Positions 33,888 to 43,116 of a stretch of 64,000 bases of DNA are shown in pieces. The notes under the pieces were generated by a model that ran no database searches, was not told the DNA's origin, and worked only from the letters and a program-made list of their open reading frames with translations. How positions within the stretch are numbered: position 1 is the stretch's first letter; the number at the start of each line of letters is the position of its first letter. The stretch spans positions 1 through 64,000 of the forward strand of contig JASCOV010000012.1 in NCBI GenBank assembly GCA_029960045.1. The letters are read 5' to 3'. This DNA comes from Flavobacteriaceae bacterium PS02293. Lineage in GTDB: Bacteria; Bacteroidota; Bacteroidia; Flavobacteriales; Weeksellaceae. The position numbers and the translations under genes are program-made.

Positions 33888-35129
33888 TTATTTCATGTCA
33901 TACATCATCAATGCTGTAATCAATTTTGGCTCGATCAAAGTACATTTTGGTGGCATTTTGATTTCTTTATCAGAGATTTTCAACAAGTCATTGAAGCTGA
34001 TAGGGTAGATCCCAAAACCAACTTTATACTCTCCTGAATCTACTTTTTCCTTGATTTCTTCAATACCTTGAGTATCAGAAGTTCCTTTCAAATAAGTGAT
34101 TTTATCTGTATGCTTGGCATTTTCTATCCCGAATATCTTTTCAAAAATGTATTTATCTACCAAGTGATGATCCAGGTCATTTTCATTTTTAAGTTCCTCA
34201 CGGATATTGTGCTTCACGTGTAAACTGTAAAATCTGCCACCCAAATACATACTGATATGGAATTTCTGAGAAGGGAAATAAGGAGCTGTTCCTTTATCAT
34301 GAATTTGGAAATCCTCTTTTAGTTTCTCAAGAATTTCTTCGTCTGATAAACCGTTTAAATCATTCAAAAGACGATTGTAATCATTGATTTTGATGGATTG
34401 GTTGGAAACAATGAAACTGTAAACAAAGTTATAATGCTCCGTTCCGTGCGATCTTTTGTACTTGTCTCTTTGTTTTTTAGCATATTCTGCAACAGAACCA
34501 ATTCTGTGATGTCCGTCAGCGATGTAGAAAGAATCAATCGGGTCCAAAACTTCTTTGAACTGCTGAAGTTTCAGTCTGTTATCAATTTTCCAGATCTTAT
34601 GTTTTACGCCTTTTTCATCTTTGTAATTGATGATTGGAACGTTCTTTTGCTCGTGATTCATTAGTAATTCAACTTTAGAATTAGAATGATAAGTCAATAG
34701 AACTGGTTCCGCTTGGATATTAACTTTCTCCAGATAATGCGCCATTTTCATTCGGCGTTCTGTGATTGTAGACTCGTGTTTTTTGATTTTTCCTTCCCAG
34801 AAATCATCCACGCTCACAAGACCTAAAAGTCCTCTGAAAGAAGTTTTATCGGCCAAAGTCTGCTCGTAAAGATAATAAGCAGAATCATCCTGAGTCAGTT
34901 TTTTCTCTTCTAATAATTCCTCATAGTTGGATCTTATTTTTCTGAGATTTCTGTCAATATCCTTGGATTTACTTACAACAGCAGGCTTAATCATCTGAAT
35001 ATAAGAATTGTCCTGCTGAGATTTTTTATTGATCTCTTCCTGAGTAAAATTATCCAAAGAATAAGTCGGGAAAATATCTACAAAATCGTGGTTAGGCCTG
35101 ATTCCTTTAAATGGTTTAAATACTGGCAT
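33888..35129 (-). CDS. DUF1015 family protein
   Basis: A 413-residue cytosolic protein that covers the whole DUF1015 family pattern: PFKGIRPNHDFVDIFPTYS at the N-terminus, an internal FYIADGHHRIGSVAEYAK near 198 and GFGIYPISFNDLLKISDKE near the end, with MPPKCTLIEPK last. The function is not established, although the gene repeatedly accompanies serine biosynthesis genes in many bacteria, as here (three bases after serA). A link to serine or phosphate-ester metabolism, such as a kinase role, is suggestive only. Confidence 0.88.
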   Translation of the reverse strand: MPVFKPFKGIRPNHDFVDIFPTYSLDNFTQEEINKKSQQDNSYIQMIKPAVVSKSKDIDRNLRKIRSNYEELLEEKKLTQDDSAYYLYEQTLADKTSFRGLLGLVSVDDFWEGKIKKHESTITERRMKMAHYLEKVNIQAEPVLLTYHSNSKVELLMNHEQKNVPIINYKDEKGVKHKIWKIDNRLKLQQFKEVLDPIDSFYIADGHHRIGSVAEYAKKQRDKYKRSHGTEHYNFVYSFIVSNQSIKINDYNRLLNDLNGLSDEEILEKLKEDFQIHDKGTAPYFPSQKFHISMYLGGRFYSLHVKHNIREELKNENDLDHHLVDKYIFEKIFGIENAKHTDKITYLKGTSDTQGIEEIKEKVDSGEYKVGFGIYPISFNDLLKISDKEIKMPPKCTLIEPKLITALMMYDMK

Positions 35130-35132
35130 ATT

Positions 35133-36089
35133 TTATAGTTGGGCTTTTATTTTAATAATTTGTTGCGCTAATTCTTCTCCAATTCTGTTTTGTGCATCTA
35201 CTGTGTTGCCGCCAACGTGTGGAGAGAGAGACATTGCCGGATTCATAAGTATTTCTACTTCCGGACTTGGTTCTTTTTCGAAAACATCTAAAGCTGCGCC
35301 TGCTAATTTTCCGTCTTCAATTGCATCTATCATTGATACTTCATTAATGACACCGCCTCTTGCAGTATTGACGATGAAAACACCGTCTTTCATTCTTGCA
35401 AATTCGTTGGTGTCAATTAAATATTGATCAGTCAATCCTGTATTAAGACTTATAAAATCCGAATTTTCTAAAACTTCATTTAAAGTTACTGATTTTATTT
35501 CGAAATTCACAGATTGTCCATCAAAGAAACTGATTTCTACGTTGCTTGTTTTCGGTGTTCTGTTGTAAGCTAAGATTTTCATTCCCAAAGAAATACCGAT
35601 CTTAATAACTTCCATTCCAATATTTCCCATTCCGACAACACCTAATGTTTTCCTTGAAAGTTCCGAAGCATTGTTGAATGATTTTTTAAGTGCATTAAAA
35701 TGAGTTTCACCTTCCAGAGGCATTAACCTGTTACTTTCGTGAAGAAATCTGGCTAAAGAAAAGAAGTGCGCAAAAACCAATTCTGCAACAGATTTGCAGG
35801 AAGCATTTGGTGTATTGATGATATAAATTCCTTTATCTATAGCGTATTCCACATCAATATTATCCATCCCGATTCCGCCACGTCCAATAATTTTTAGATT
35901 TGGACATTCATCAATCAGGTTTTGTCTTACTTGTGTTGCGCTTCTTACAAGAAGAACATCTACATTGTTTTCATTAATGAACTTACTGAGATGTTCCGGC
36001 GAGACACGGCTTTCTAAAACCGTAATATCGGCGTCTTTCAAAAGTTGAATCCCCGATTCTGAGATCCCATCATTGGCTAATACAATCAT
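35133..36089 (-). CDS. serA: D-3-phosphoglycerate dehydrogenase
   Basis: A 318-residue D-isomer 2-hydroxyacid dehydrogenase of the short form, lacking the C-terminal ACT domain. NAD site GVVGMGNIGMEVIKIG near residue 141; catalytic R in NTARGGV near 229, E near 255 and H in LSPHVGGNT near 282. It oxidises 3-phosphoglycerate to 3-phosphohydroxypyruvate, the first step of serine synthesis. The frame extends 20 codons upstream to 36149, but MIVLANDGISESGI at 36089 is the family start. The serC gene upstream ends 190 bases before, with a terminator between them. Lack of the ACT domain suggests no serine feedback through this domain. Confidence 0.88.
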   Translation of the reverse strand: MIVLANDGISESGIQLLKDADITVLESRVSPEHLSKFINENNVDVLLVRSATQVRQNLIDECPNLKIIGRGGIGMDNIDVEYAIDKGIYIINTPNASCKSVAELVFAHFFSLARFLHESNRLMPLEGETHFNALKKSFNNASELSRKTLGVVGMGNIGMEVIKIGISLGMKILAYNRTPKTSNVEISFFDGQSVNFEIKSVTLNEVLENSDFISLNTGLTDQYLIDTNEFARMKDGVFIVNTARGGVINEVSMIDAIEDGKLAGAALDVFEKEPSPEVEILMNPAMSLSPHVGGNTVDAQNRIGEELAQQIIKIKAQL

Positions 36090-36194
36090 GTTTAATTCAA
36101 AAATGCTTTTATTATTGAGTTTCCTTGAATTGTTTGAGCTAAATTTCAAGGTGTGCTAAGATACAATATTTTCCCAAATTAACATTCATTTAAC

Positions 36195-36224
36195 AAAAAA
36201 ACGTCTTCAAATTAATGAAGACGT
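36195..36224 (-). terminator. serC terminator
   Basis: ACGTCTTCA (36201-36209) pairs with TGAAGACGT (36216-36224). Seven T follow on the minus strand. It separates serC from serA, so serA must have a promoter of its own or depend on readthrough. Confidence 0.85.
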
Positions 36225-36279
36225 TCTATGTATTTTGCTTTAAATCTAATATCTAAAGTCTAATTTCTAATATCTGTAT

Positions 36280-37335
36280 TTAGATACTTTTCATTACATC
36301 TACCAAAACCTGTACACTTTCTATCGGCATTGCGTTGTAGATACTTGCTCTGTAACCACCAACACTTCTGTGTCCGTTTAAACCACTGATTCCTGCTGCT
36401 TTCCACGCTTTATCAAATGCTTCTTGTTTAGATTCATCTATCAAAGTGAAAGTTACATTCATAAAAGAGCGATCTTCTATTGCAGAAACACCTTGGAAGT
36501 TTGGATTGTTGTCGATCTCGTCATAAAGCAATTTAGCTTTGGCGTTGTTTCTAGCTTCAGCAGCTGCAATCCCTCCATTTTCTTCCAAATGTTTCAAAGT
36601 CAGATAAGACGCATAAACTGCGAAAACAGGCGGTGTATTGGACATTGATTCTTTATCGATATGAACGGCGTAATCTAAATATGTTGGAATAATTCTACCA
36701 GTTTTACCTAGAATAGATTTTTTAACAACAACCAAAGTTGCTCCGGCCGGACCCATATTTTTCTGGGCACCTGCATAAATCAAATCAAACTGAGAAAAGT
36801 CCAATTCTCTGCTGAAAATATCTGATGACATATCGCAAACCAAAAGCGTATCTACTTTCGGAAATTCCTTCATTTGCGTTCCAAAGATTGTGTTGTTGGA
36901 TGTGCAGTGGAAATAGTCATATTCTGAACCTACTTTATATTCTTTCGGGATATAAGAATAATTAGCTTCTTTTGAAGTTGCCACAACATCTACATTTCCA
37001 ATCATTTTTGCTTCTTTGATAGCACCTGCTGCCCAAGTTCCTGTATTTGTATAAGCCGCTTTACCATCAACAGAAAGAAGATTGAAAGGAACCATCAAAA
37101 ACTGAAGACTTGCACCACCTTGAAGATAAAGAACTTCATAATCGTCGCCAAGGTTCATCAGTCTTTTTACGATAGCACGGGCCTCGTCCATTACCGCTAC
37201 AAAATCTTTACTTCTGTGAGAGATTTCCAAAAGTGACAATCCTGAATCATTAAAATTAAGAATCGCTTCTGAAGCTTTCTGGAAAACTTCCTGTGGTAAA
37301 ATACTTGGACCTGCGCTAAAATTATGTTTTTTCAT
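36280..37335 (-). CDS. serC: phosphoserine aminotransferase
   Basis: A 351-residue fold-type I PLP enzyme. It starts KHNFSAGPSILPQEVFQKA. It carries SLLEISHRSKDF near residue 34, VLYLQGGASLQFLMVPFN near 70, the PLP lysine segment DLIYAGAQKNMGPAGATLVV near 185 and the C-terminal GHRSVGGYRASIYNAM. It makes phosphoserine from 3-phosphohydroxypyruvate and glutamate, the step after SerA. The third enzyme, SerB, is not in the window. The length is normal. Confidence 0.95.
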   Translation of the reverse strand: MKKHNFSAGPSILPQEVFQKASEAILNFNDSGLSLLEISHRSKDFVAVMDEARAIVKRLMNLGDDYEVLYLQGGASLQFLMVPFNLLSVDGKAAYTNTGTWAAGAIKEAKMIGNVDVVATSKEANYSYIPKEYKVGSEYDYFHCTSNNTIFGTQMKEFPKVDTLLVCDMSSDIFSRELDFSQFDLIYAGAQKNMGPAGATLVVVKKSILGKTGRIIPTYLDYAVHIDKESMSNTPPVFAVYASYLTLKHLEENGGIAAAEARNNAKAKLLYDEIDNNPNFQGVSAIEDRSFMNVTFTLIDESKQEAFDKAWKAAGISGLNGHRSVGGYRASIYNAMPIESVQVLVDVMKSI

Positions 37336-37407
37336 TTATATAAGTAATTAGGTGTTAGGATTTAGGTAATAGATTATTTTAAAAGCTAATGGAAATTAAC
37401 TTAATTA

Positions 37408-37758
37408 TTATTCGTTGTGAAGGAATGCTTTTTTCGCAAGAAGTTGTTCTTCGGTTTCTACATTGTCTTCATCCGGAACGCAACAGTCAACAGGGCAAAC
37501 TGCCGCACATTGTGGTTCTTCGTGGAAGCCTTTACATTCGGTACATTTATCGGTTACGATAAAGTAGTAATCATCTGCAACAGGTTCCTGCGCTGCATCT
37601 GCACTTACAGAAAGTCCGGAAGATAGAACCACCATTCCTTTCAGTTCAGTGCCTTCGGATGCTTTCCAGTCTACTGCTCCTTCATAGATGGCGGTGTTCG
37701 GACATTCCGGTTCACAGGCGCCACAATTTATACATTCATCAGTTATCTTGATAGCCAT
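37408..37758 (-). CDS. 4Fe-4S dicluster ferredoxin
   Basis: A 116-residue ferredoxin. The start is set at MAIKITDECINC; the open frame runs 37 codons further but the extra part is not ferredoxin-like. Cluster motifs are CINCGACEPECP near residue 9 and, after an insertion of about 45 residues, CTECKGFHEEPQCAAVCP near 74. The insertion places it in the YfhL-like/Alvin group. It carries electrons at low potential. Its start is 49 bases from that of the divergent acyl-CoA reductase. Confidence 0.9.
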   Translation of the reverse strand: MAIKITDECINCGACEPECPNTAIYEGAVDWKASEGTELKGMVVLSSGLSVSADAAQEPVADDYYFIVTDKCTECKGFHEEPQCAAVCPVDCCVPDEDNVETEEQLLAKKAFLHNE

Positions 37759-37807
37759 TGCTATTTTATTTTTAATTTTGTGCAAAATTACAAAAAAAAA
37801 GCCAGCT

Positions 37808-38842
37808 ATGCTGAACGAAAACAAAATTTTGGGACTCGAAAAATTAGGAAATTTCATTAATGATTTCATTCAAAAAGATGAAGATTCCTATAACGAAAAG
37901 GAAGAACGATTGGCTTACCTGATGAAGCGTTCCGAGATAGAAAATCCTTGGTTTACACAAGAGAATCAACGCTATAATCTAAAACAATGGGCAGGACTTT
38001 TCACGAAAGAAAATATCGAAAACTGGTTATCAAAATATCAATTATCAAACACGCAAAAAAGGGTAGGACTTATCTTAGCAGGGAATATTCCGATTGTTGG
38101 ATTTCACGATATCATCTCGGTGGTTTTGAGTAATCATATTCCAATTATTAAGTTGTCTTCCAAAGATAAATTGATGTTGCCGTTTTTATTAGGATTATGG
38201 AATGAATTTTCTGATAACTCAATTGAATTTGAAATTGTTGACCGATTGGAAAACTTCGATGCTGTGATTGCAACTGGAAGCAATAATACAGCAAGATATC
38301 TGGAATATTACTTCAAAAATCATCTTAGTATCATTAGAAAAAACAGAACATCCATCGCTGTCTTAAAAGGTGACGAAACGGTGGAAGAACTTCAGCTTTT
38401 GGCAGATGATATTTTCCGTTATTTTGGATTAGGTTGTAGAAATGTGACCAAATTATTGATTCCAAATGATATGAAGGTTGATGGTTTATTTGAAAACTTT
38501 ATAAAATATCAAGACGTTATCAATCATAACAAATACGCTAACAATTACGATTACAACCGCGCTGTTTATCTCTTGAATCAGGACCTTTTCTGGGATAATA
38601 ATTTTGTAATGCTAAGAGAGGATGAAAAGTTGTTCAGTCCCTTGTCAGTCGTTAATTTTTCACGTTATGAAACGCTGGAAGATGCTAAACAATTTATCGA
38701 AGATAATAAAGCTGAGATTCAAGCAATTGTTGCAAAATCTGAATTGGGATTGGACTCAATTGGATTTGGAGAAACGCAGAATCCTTCTTTGGATACTTAT
38801 GCGGATGATGTGGATACGATGGCTTTTTTGAGTGTGATTTAA
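37808..38842 (+). CDS. LuxC-family acyl-CoA reductase
   Basis: A 344-residue protein of the LuxC/acyl-CoA reductase family. The start is set at MLNENKILGLEKLG; 40 further codons upstream overlap the divergent ferredoxin gene and are excluded. Features seen are GLILAGNIPIVGFHDIISVV near residue 92, AVIATGSNNTARYLEYYF near 160, IRKNRTSIAVLKGDE near 182 and the catalytic-Cys region YFGLGCRNVTKLLIP near 210. LuxC enzymes reduce activated fatty acids to aldehydes; no luxD, luxE or luciferase genes are near. The physiological substrate is unknown. Confidence 0.85.
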   Translation: MLNENKILGLEKLGNFINDFIQKDEDSYNEKEERLAYLMKRSEIENPWFTQENQRYNLKQWAGLFTKENIENWLSKYQLSNTQKRVGLILAGNIPIVGFHDIISVVLSNHIPIIKLSSKDKLMLPFLLGLWNEFSDNSIEFEIVDRLENFDAVIATGSNNTARYLEYYFKNHLSIIRKNRTSIAVLKGDETVEELQLLADDIFRYFGLGCRNVTKLLIPNDMKVDGLFENFIKYQDVINHNKYANNYDYNRAVYLLNQDLFWDNNFVMLREDEKLFSPLSVVNFSRYETLEDAKQFIEDNKAEIQAIVAKSELGLDSIGFGETQNPSLDTYADDVDTMAFLSVI

Positions 38843-39218
38843 TAAATATCTACATAAAAAAAAGTGTTACCAAGAGAATACAGACAAAAAAAATATACCC
38901 AAAAAGATTATAGTTGAATATTGGAAGCCTCAGATTGTAATAAAATATAAAAATCTATATACAAAATACAATGTTAAGTCTGATACATTCAAAAATAATT
39001 TTAATGAATAGGTACTCCAAATAAAGGTTTAATTAATTATAATCAATTGATAAATAATTATGATTTAGATTGTTTTTTCTAGCACAAAAAAAACTTTCAG
39101 ATGGGGATTTTAAAATTTAATATATTTTTTTTCAGGAAAGACATTTATTAAACTAGTTAAATGTCCAGCAGATCCTATCTTTCTAAATTTGTCCTATCGA
39201 TAAATAATAAAAATAGAT
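38843..39218. other. 376-base AT-rich intergenic region
   Basis: No open frame of note, no strong hairpin and no repeat was found. The only readable signal is a TAAATTTG box near its right end, listed separately. Runs of A and T dominate. Confidence 0.5.
39184..39191 (+). promoter_or_regulatory. -7 promoter box for the pirin gene
   Basis: TAAATTTG matches TAnnTTTG, 27 bases before the ATG at 39219. The -33 element is not clear. Confidence 0.45.
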
Positions 39219-40094
39219 ATGGACAGAAAAGATTTTTTAAAGAAAGGATTACTTGGGACAGGAATGTTCGTAGCATCAGCATCATTGGGAAATACAATGA
39301 AAAATGAAATTGACGAAATTGAGCCATTAGAACCCATCGGCTACAATCATTTACCAAATACCAATTCAAAAATCAAGGGCAATTCTGTGATTCACAAAGC
39401 AGATTCCCGTGGTAAAGCAGATCACGGCTGGCTTGTGAGCAATCATACATTTAGTTTTGCCAATTATCATAATCCTGAAAGAATGCACTTCGGAGTTTTG
39501 AGGGTTTTAAATGATGATAAAGTAGAGGCAGGAAGAGGTTTTGGAACGCATCCACATGACAATATGGAAATCATCAGCATTCCTCTGGAAGGCGATTTGG
39601 AGCACAAAGACAGTATGGGAAATTCAGCAATTATAAAGAGTGGAGATATTCAGGTGATGAGTGCCGGAACTGGAATTATGCACAGCGAATTCAATAAAAA
39701 TAATGATAGTTTAGTGAAGTTTTTACAAATATGGGTTTATCCAAACAAAAGAAACGTGTCACCAAGATATGATCAGATTACTTTAGACAAATCAAAAGGC
39801 CATAATAAATTTCAGCAGGTATTGTCTCCAAATGCACATGACGAAGGTGTTTGGATTCATCAGGATGCTTGGTTCCATTTAGGAAATTTTGATAATAATA
39901 CTGAAATCAATTACCAAATTAAGAAAAAAGGAAACGGTATCTATGCTTTCATTTTAAAAGGAAGCGCAGAAATTGGAGGACAAAACATTGAAAAGAGAGA
40001 TGGTTTTGGTGTTTGGAATATTTCAGATTTAAATATCAAATCAACAACTGAAGATACAGAAATTTTATTAATGGAAGTTCCGATGACAATGTAA
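39219..40094 (+). CDS. pirin-family bicupin with Tat-like N-terminus
   Basis: A 291-residue protein. The pirin N-terminal cupin is complete: RGKADHGWLVSNHTFSFANY near residue 63, GFGTHPHDNMEIISIPLEG near 107 and GIMHSEFN near 149, giving the His-His-His-Glu metal site. The C-terminal cupin half is present. Relatives include the quercetin 2,3-dioxygenase YhhW and redox-sensing pirins. Unusually, it begins RKDFLKKGLLGTGMFVASAS, a Bacteroidota-style Tat or signal sequence, so it may be exported, unlike most pirins. Substrate unknown. The next gene follows within 27 bases. Confidence 0.85.
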   Translation: MDRKDFLKKGLLGTGMFVASASLGNTMKNEIDEIEPLEPIGYNHLPNTNSKIKGNSVIHKADSRGKADHGWLVSNHTFSFANYHNPERMHFGVLRVLNDDKVEAGRGFGTHPHDNMEIISIPLEGDLEHKDSMGNSAIIKSGDIQVMSAGTGIMHSEFNKNNDSLVKFLQIWVYPNKRNVSPRYDQITLDKSKGHNKFQQVLSPNAHDEGVWIHQDAWFHLGNFDNNTEINYQIKKKGNGIYAFILKGSAEIGGQNIEKRDGFGVWNISDLNIKSTTEDTEILLMEVPMTM

Positions 40095-40120
40095 TGGGTA
40101 AGAATAAAAAATTTAAAATA

Positions 40121-40813
40121 ATGAAAAATTTCATTTTGCCATTTATAGTATTTTTTTTATCATTGATATTGAATGCTCAAAATACAGCAGCTATCGGAAC
40201 ATCCAAAAATTGGGGCTCAGTTGACGGAATTTCAATGATTGGATTGGTTCAAGGACCAGCTGCCGCAGATGCACAACTTCAGGTTGCCTGTATTTTTGAA
40301 TATACGGACAACGATATATACAGTGCTAAAGCATTGCCAGCAAACTTGAACGGTTTGGTACATTTGGATGAAGCTTTGAAAGGTGAACTTACCAAGATCA
40401 GGGAATCAGGTCAGTTTAAAGGATATTCCTTAGAAACATTGTTAATTCAGCCTCCTGTAGGTTCTATGTTAGCAAAAAAATTATTATTAATCGGCTTGGG
40501 TGATAGGAATAATTTCACTCCGGAACTGATGACTTCTGTAGCAGAAGTGGCTACTAGAGAAGCTTTGAGATTAGGAGTGACTAACTTTGCTTTTGCCAGC
40601 GACTTAAAAGATGCAGGAATTGATTCTCCAACTGCTTTGGTTGCCGAAAATGTTGTAAAAGGTATTGTGAATGCAAACCGCTCTGAAATATATTTAAAAA
40701 AACACAGCCTTTCTAAAACAAAAAAACTGAAAAAAGTATATCTACTGGCTGGTCCGTCTTTCTTTGAAGTTGCAGGTAGCGGAATTCTAACTGCAATTAA
40801 ATTAATGAAATAA
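40121..40813 (+). CDS. secreted stand-alone M17 peptidase N-terminal domain protein
   Basis: A 230-residue protein with signal peptide (FILPFIVFFLSLILNAQ, cleavage near 19). The remainder matches the macro-like N-terminal domain of M17 leucyl aminopeptidases (LVHLDEALKGELTKIRES, LLLIGLGDRNNFTPELM, VATREALRLGVTNFAF). The catalytic zinc domain is entirely absent and the frame ends normally, so this is either a genuine stand-alone domain protein or a truncation. The ATG at 40121 was preferred to 40094 because it begins the signal peptide. It is probably co-transcribed with the pirin. Role unknown. Confidence 0.7.
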   Translation: MKNFILPFIVFFLSLILNAQNTAAIGTSKNWGSVDGISMIGLVQGPAAADAQLQVACIFEYTDNDIYSAKALPANLNGLVHLDEALKGELTKIRESGQFKGYSLETLLIQPPVGSMLAKKLLLIGLGDRNNFTPELMTSVAEVATREALRLGVTNFAFASDLKDAGIDSPTALVAENVVKGIVNANRSEIYLKKHSLSKTKKLKKVYLLAGPSFFEVAGSGILTAIKLMK

Positions 40814-40925
40814 AAACCTTAAAGATAGGGAGTAGGAAATTATTTGTTAGCAATATGATTAGTTTTTGTATCATAAATTCTTGGATAGGTTAAAAATATT
40901 AATCTGGTTTATTGTATGTCAAAAT

Positions 40926-40982
40926 AAAAAATGGCTCAATTTAGATTAAATTGGAGCCATTTTAATGTTTGTGAGCATGACA
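40926..40982 (+). repeat. 57-bp hairpin repeat, copy A
   Basis: AAATGGCTCAATTTA and TAAATTGGAGCCATTT form a 15-bp stem with one bulged base. The 57 bases are about 86 percent identical to 63620-63675, in the same orientation. The hairpin could act as a terminator. The similarity beyond the stem (TTTGTGAgCATgACA) suggests a dispersed repeat. Confidence 0.65.
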
Positions 40983-41070
40983 GGATAGATTTCACAGTAA
41001 AAAATCTAGCTGAAAAATGAGAAGTACTACCTATAGAAGGGACTGAGCATATTTGATATCTTTGGAGCGT

Positions 41071-41369
41071 ATGAAAGTATCCTTTTTATGTTTGATGTTT
41101 ATAATGATTTGCCTGCGGTTTCCTGCACAGGTTATCATAATATTATTAAACACGCCAAAGCAAAAAATGTGAACATTACCGTTAAGCGACATATTTATGA
41201 TATTAATATTTCAATTAAAGACGATGGAGTAGGTTTTGACATTAATGAAAATCATACAGGTTTTGGACTGAAAGGCATCAAAGAACGCTTACAGATATTA
41301 GAAGGAACAATGACAATTGATACAAATTATGCTAAAGGAACTGTCTTTGAATTTCTGATTCCTTTGTAA
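41071..41369 (+). pseudogene. NarL-type sensor histidine kinase with large internal deletion
   Basis: The ATG at 41071 begins a signal peptide (KVSFLCLMFIMICLRFPAQ) typical of Bacteroidota TPR/Y_Y_Y sensor kinases. At about 41133 the sequence jumps, out of frame, to the last 75 or so residues of a kinase. That end has NIIKHAKAKNVNITVKR (N box), DDGVGFDINENHTGFGLKG (G boxes) and EFLIPL at the stop. All sensor, dimerisation and most ATPase parts are missing. A response-regulator start follows 14 bases later, as in intact operons. It cannot be functional. Confidence 0.8.
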
Positions 41370-41383
41370 CAAATGATGATAAA

Positions 41384-41452
41384 ATGAACGTCGAAAAAAT
41401 AAAAATATTAATAGCAGACGACCATCCTATTTTTTTGAAGATGGAATTGTAA
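41384..41452 (+). pseudogene. response-regulator N-terminus fragment
   Basis: The first 17 residues of a NarL/LuxR-type regulator, NVEKIKILIADDHPIF, are followed after five codons by TAA. The true receiver domain is lost at about 41432, where S41-protease sequence begins in another frame. It directly follows the kinase remnant, so both derive from one two-component operon. Confidence 0.75.
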
Positions 41453-41887
41453 GCTATTATGTTGATAAAAATGGAAAGTCGGAAGATGAATCAGCATTCA
41501 GGAAAGGTGAATTTCTGATGGATGGAAAAGTTCAGGAGGTTATCAAAAATAAAATTCCAAGCTTTTCCAATGCAAAGGTTGCTGTTTTGATAGGCGCAGG
41601 TACAGCAAGTTCAGGAGAAATAACAGCAACTATTTTTAGTAAACGACTTAAGACAATTTTGTTAGGAGACAATACAGCAGGTCTTGCCAATGCAACCAAC
41701 GGATTTGTCTTTAATCATAACAAAACTTACTTCCTTGTTTCCACGGCTCGTATTGCGGACAATCATAAACGGACATTTCCAGAAATCATAAAACCTGATT
41801 TATATAAAAGGAAATGAATCCTTTAACAATATAATCAATGACACAGCTGTGAAAAAAGCAATCGTGTGGTTAAATTCTGCTAAGTAA
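41430..41887 (+). pseudogene. S41 (C-terminal processing) peptidase fragment, truncated and frameshifted
   Basis: An open frame without a start gives FEDGIVSYYVDKNGKSED, then the S41 core VAVLIGAGTASSGEITATIF (Ser nucleophile region) and GDNTAGLANATNGF. Near 41807 the frame breaks at a short TA repeat: reading DLY then IKGNESFNNIINDTAV requires two extra bases. The restored frame ends AIVWLNSAK at TAA 41885-41887. The N-terminal half of the protease is missing. It begins inside the response-regulator remnant. Confidence 0.75.
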
Positions 41888-41909
41888 ATATTAAAAAAAA
41901 CTTTAAACT

Positions 41910-43021
41910 ATGAAAATACTTCTATTATTGATTTTAATGGGAATTACTAATTGTGTCAATGCACAAATCGTCAATATTCCTGATGCAAACTTCAAATCTT
42001 ATTTGGTAGGAAATTCTGAAATCAATACCAATAGAAATAATGAGAGTCCGGGACTTTGGAAAAGCGATGATGCGTTGCTGGAACTCAACTTTTGAAGAAT
42101 ATCGCAGTGAATAATTATTTGGAAAACGTGGCGATTTATAATAATGAAATGTATTTTTGTGCTGAAGATAATACCAATGGTTACGAGCTTTGGAAAACCA
42201 ACGGAACAACTGCTGGAACTGTTTTGGTGAAGAATATTAATCCTGCATCAGACAGCAGTCCAACAAGATTTTTGGTAAGTAACAATAAGATTTTTTTTCT
42301 TGCTAATGACGGAACTTACGGAGAAGAACTTTGGATTTCCGATGGAACTTCTGCAGGCACACAATTGGTAAAAGATATTATGACAGGAACTTCCAGCTCG
42401 AATATACAGACGCTCATCGCTTTCAATAATCAGGTTTACTTTTTTGCTTTGAATGGCTCGAACAGGCTTCTTTATAAAACAGATGGAACTTCTGCGGGAA
42501 CAATTCTCGTGAAGACAATACCGTACAATGTTGTTCCTTATGCTTATGTTTTCAATGATAAGTTGTATTTTTTGGCAAAAAGCCTGGCATCTACCTATCT
42601 TTTTGAAAGTGATGGAACTGAAGCCGGAACTAAACAAATTACACCAAGTATTTCCTCCGAAAATTATTCTGATATCAATTTACTGAATTACAATTCGGAG
42701 CTTTATCTACCTTGCTACAACGGAAACAGTGGAGTAGAGCTGAACAAACTGACATTTGCTAATTTATCAGCATTTTCAACAGAGAAATCAGATTTTAAAA
42801 TCTATCCTAATCCGGCTACAGATTTGGTTTGGATTCAGAATGATGGTTTACAAAAAGGTTGGAATTACCAATTATTAGATTTATCTGGCAAAGTTTTGCA
42901 GGAAGGAAAATTGAGTTCTAATAAAAGTTCTATTTCTATTGGAAATTATCCTTCAGGAATGTATATTTTAAGTTTACAATCTGATGCTGGATATAAAGAT
43001 TTTAAAATTCTGAAGAAATAA
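41910..43021 (+). pseudogene. chimeric, frameshifted ELW-DGT repeat protein with T9SS domain
   Basis: The ATG at 41910 starts a signal peptide and IVNIPDANFKSYLVGNSEIN, a typical start of T9SS leucine-rich repeat proteins. Around 42040 it changes to GLWKSD of an ELWKSDGTxAGT repeat protein. One base is missing near 42070, giving a stop at 42095. The restored frame (CVAGTQLLKNIAVNN...) runs to 43021 with about five ELWxxDGTxAGT units and a T9SS end (IYPNPATDLVWIQ). The second part is open from a TTG at 42092 (309 codons), so a leaderless fragment could be made but would not be exported. Confidence 0.7.
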
Positions 43022-43116
43022 ATTTATTTAATGATATAATATCTTATCATTAATTTTATTATAATGGAGCTAAAGTTTAAAATTCATGCATCTATTTTTG
43101 AGTTTTAAAATATTAC

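Noticed and set aside
37688..37869. Longer starts for the ferredoxin and the acyl-CoA reductase that would make the divergent genes overlap
   Set aside because: Extra N-termini lack family similarity and are antisense to each other; internal ATGs at 37758 and 37808 match family starts.
37808..38842. Bioluminescence (lux) locus from the LuxC-like enzyme
   Set aside because: No luciferase, luxD or luxE genes are near; the family also occurs widely outside light-producing bacteria.
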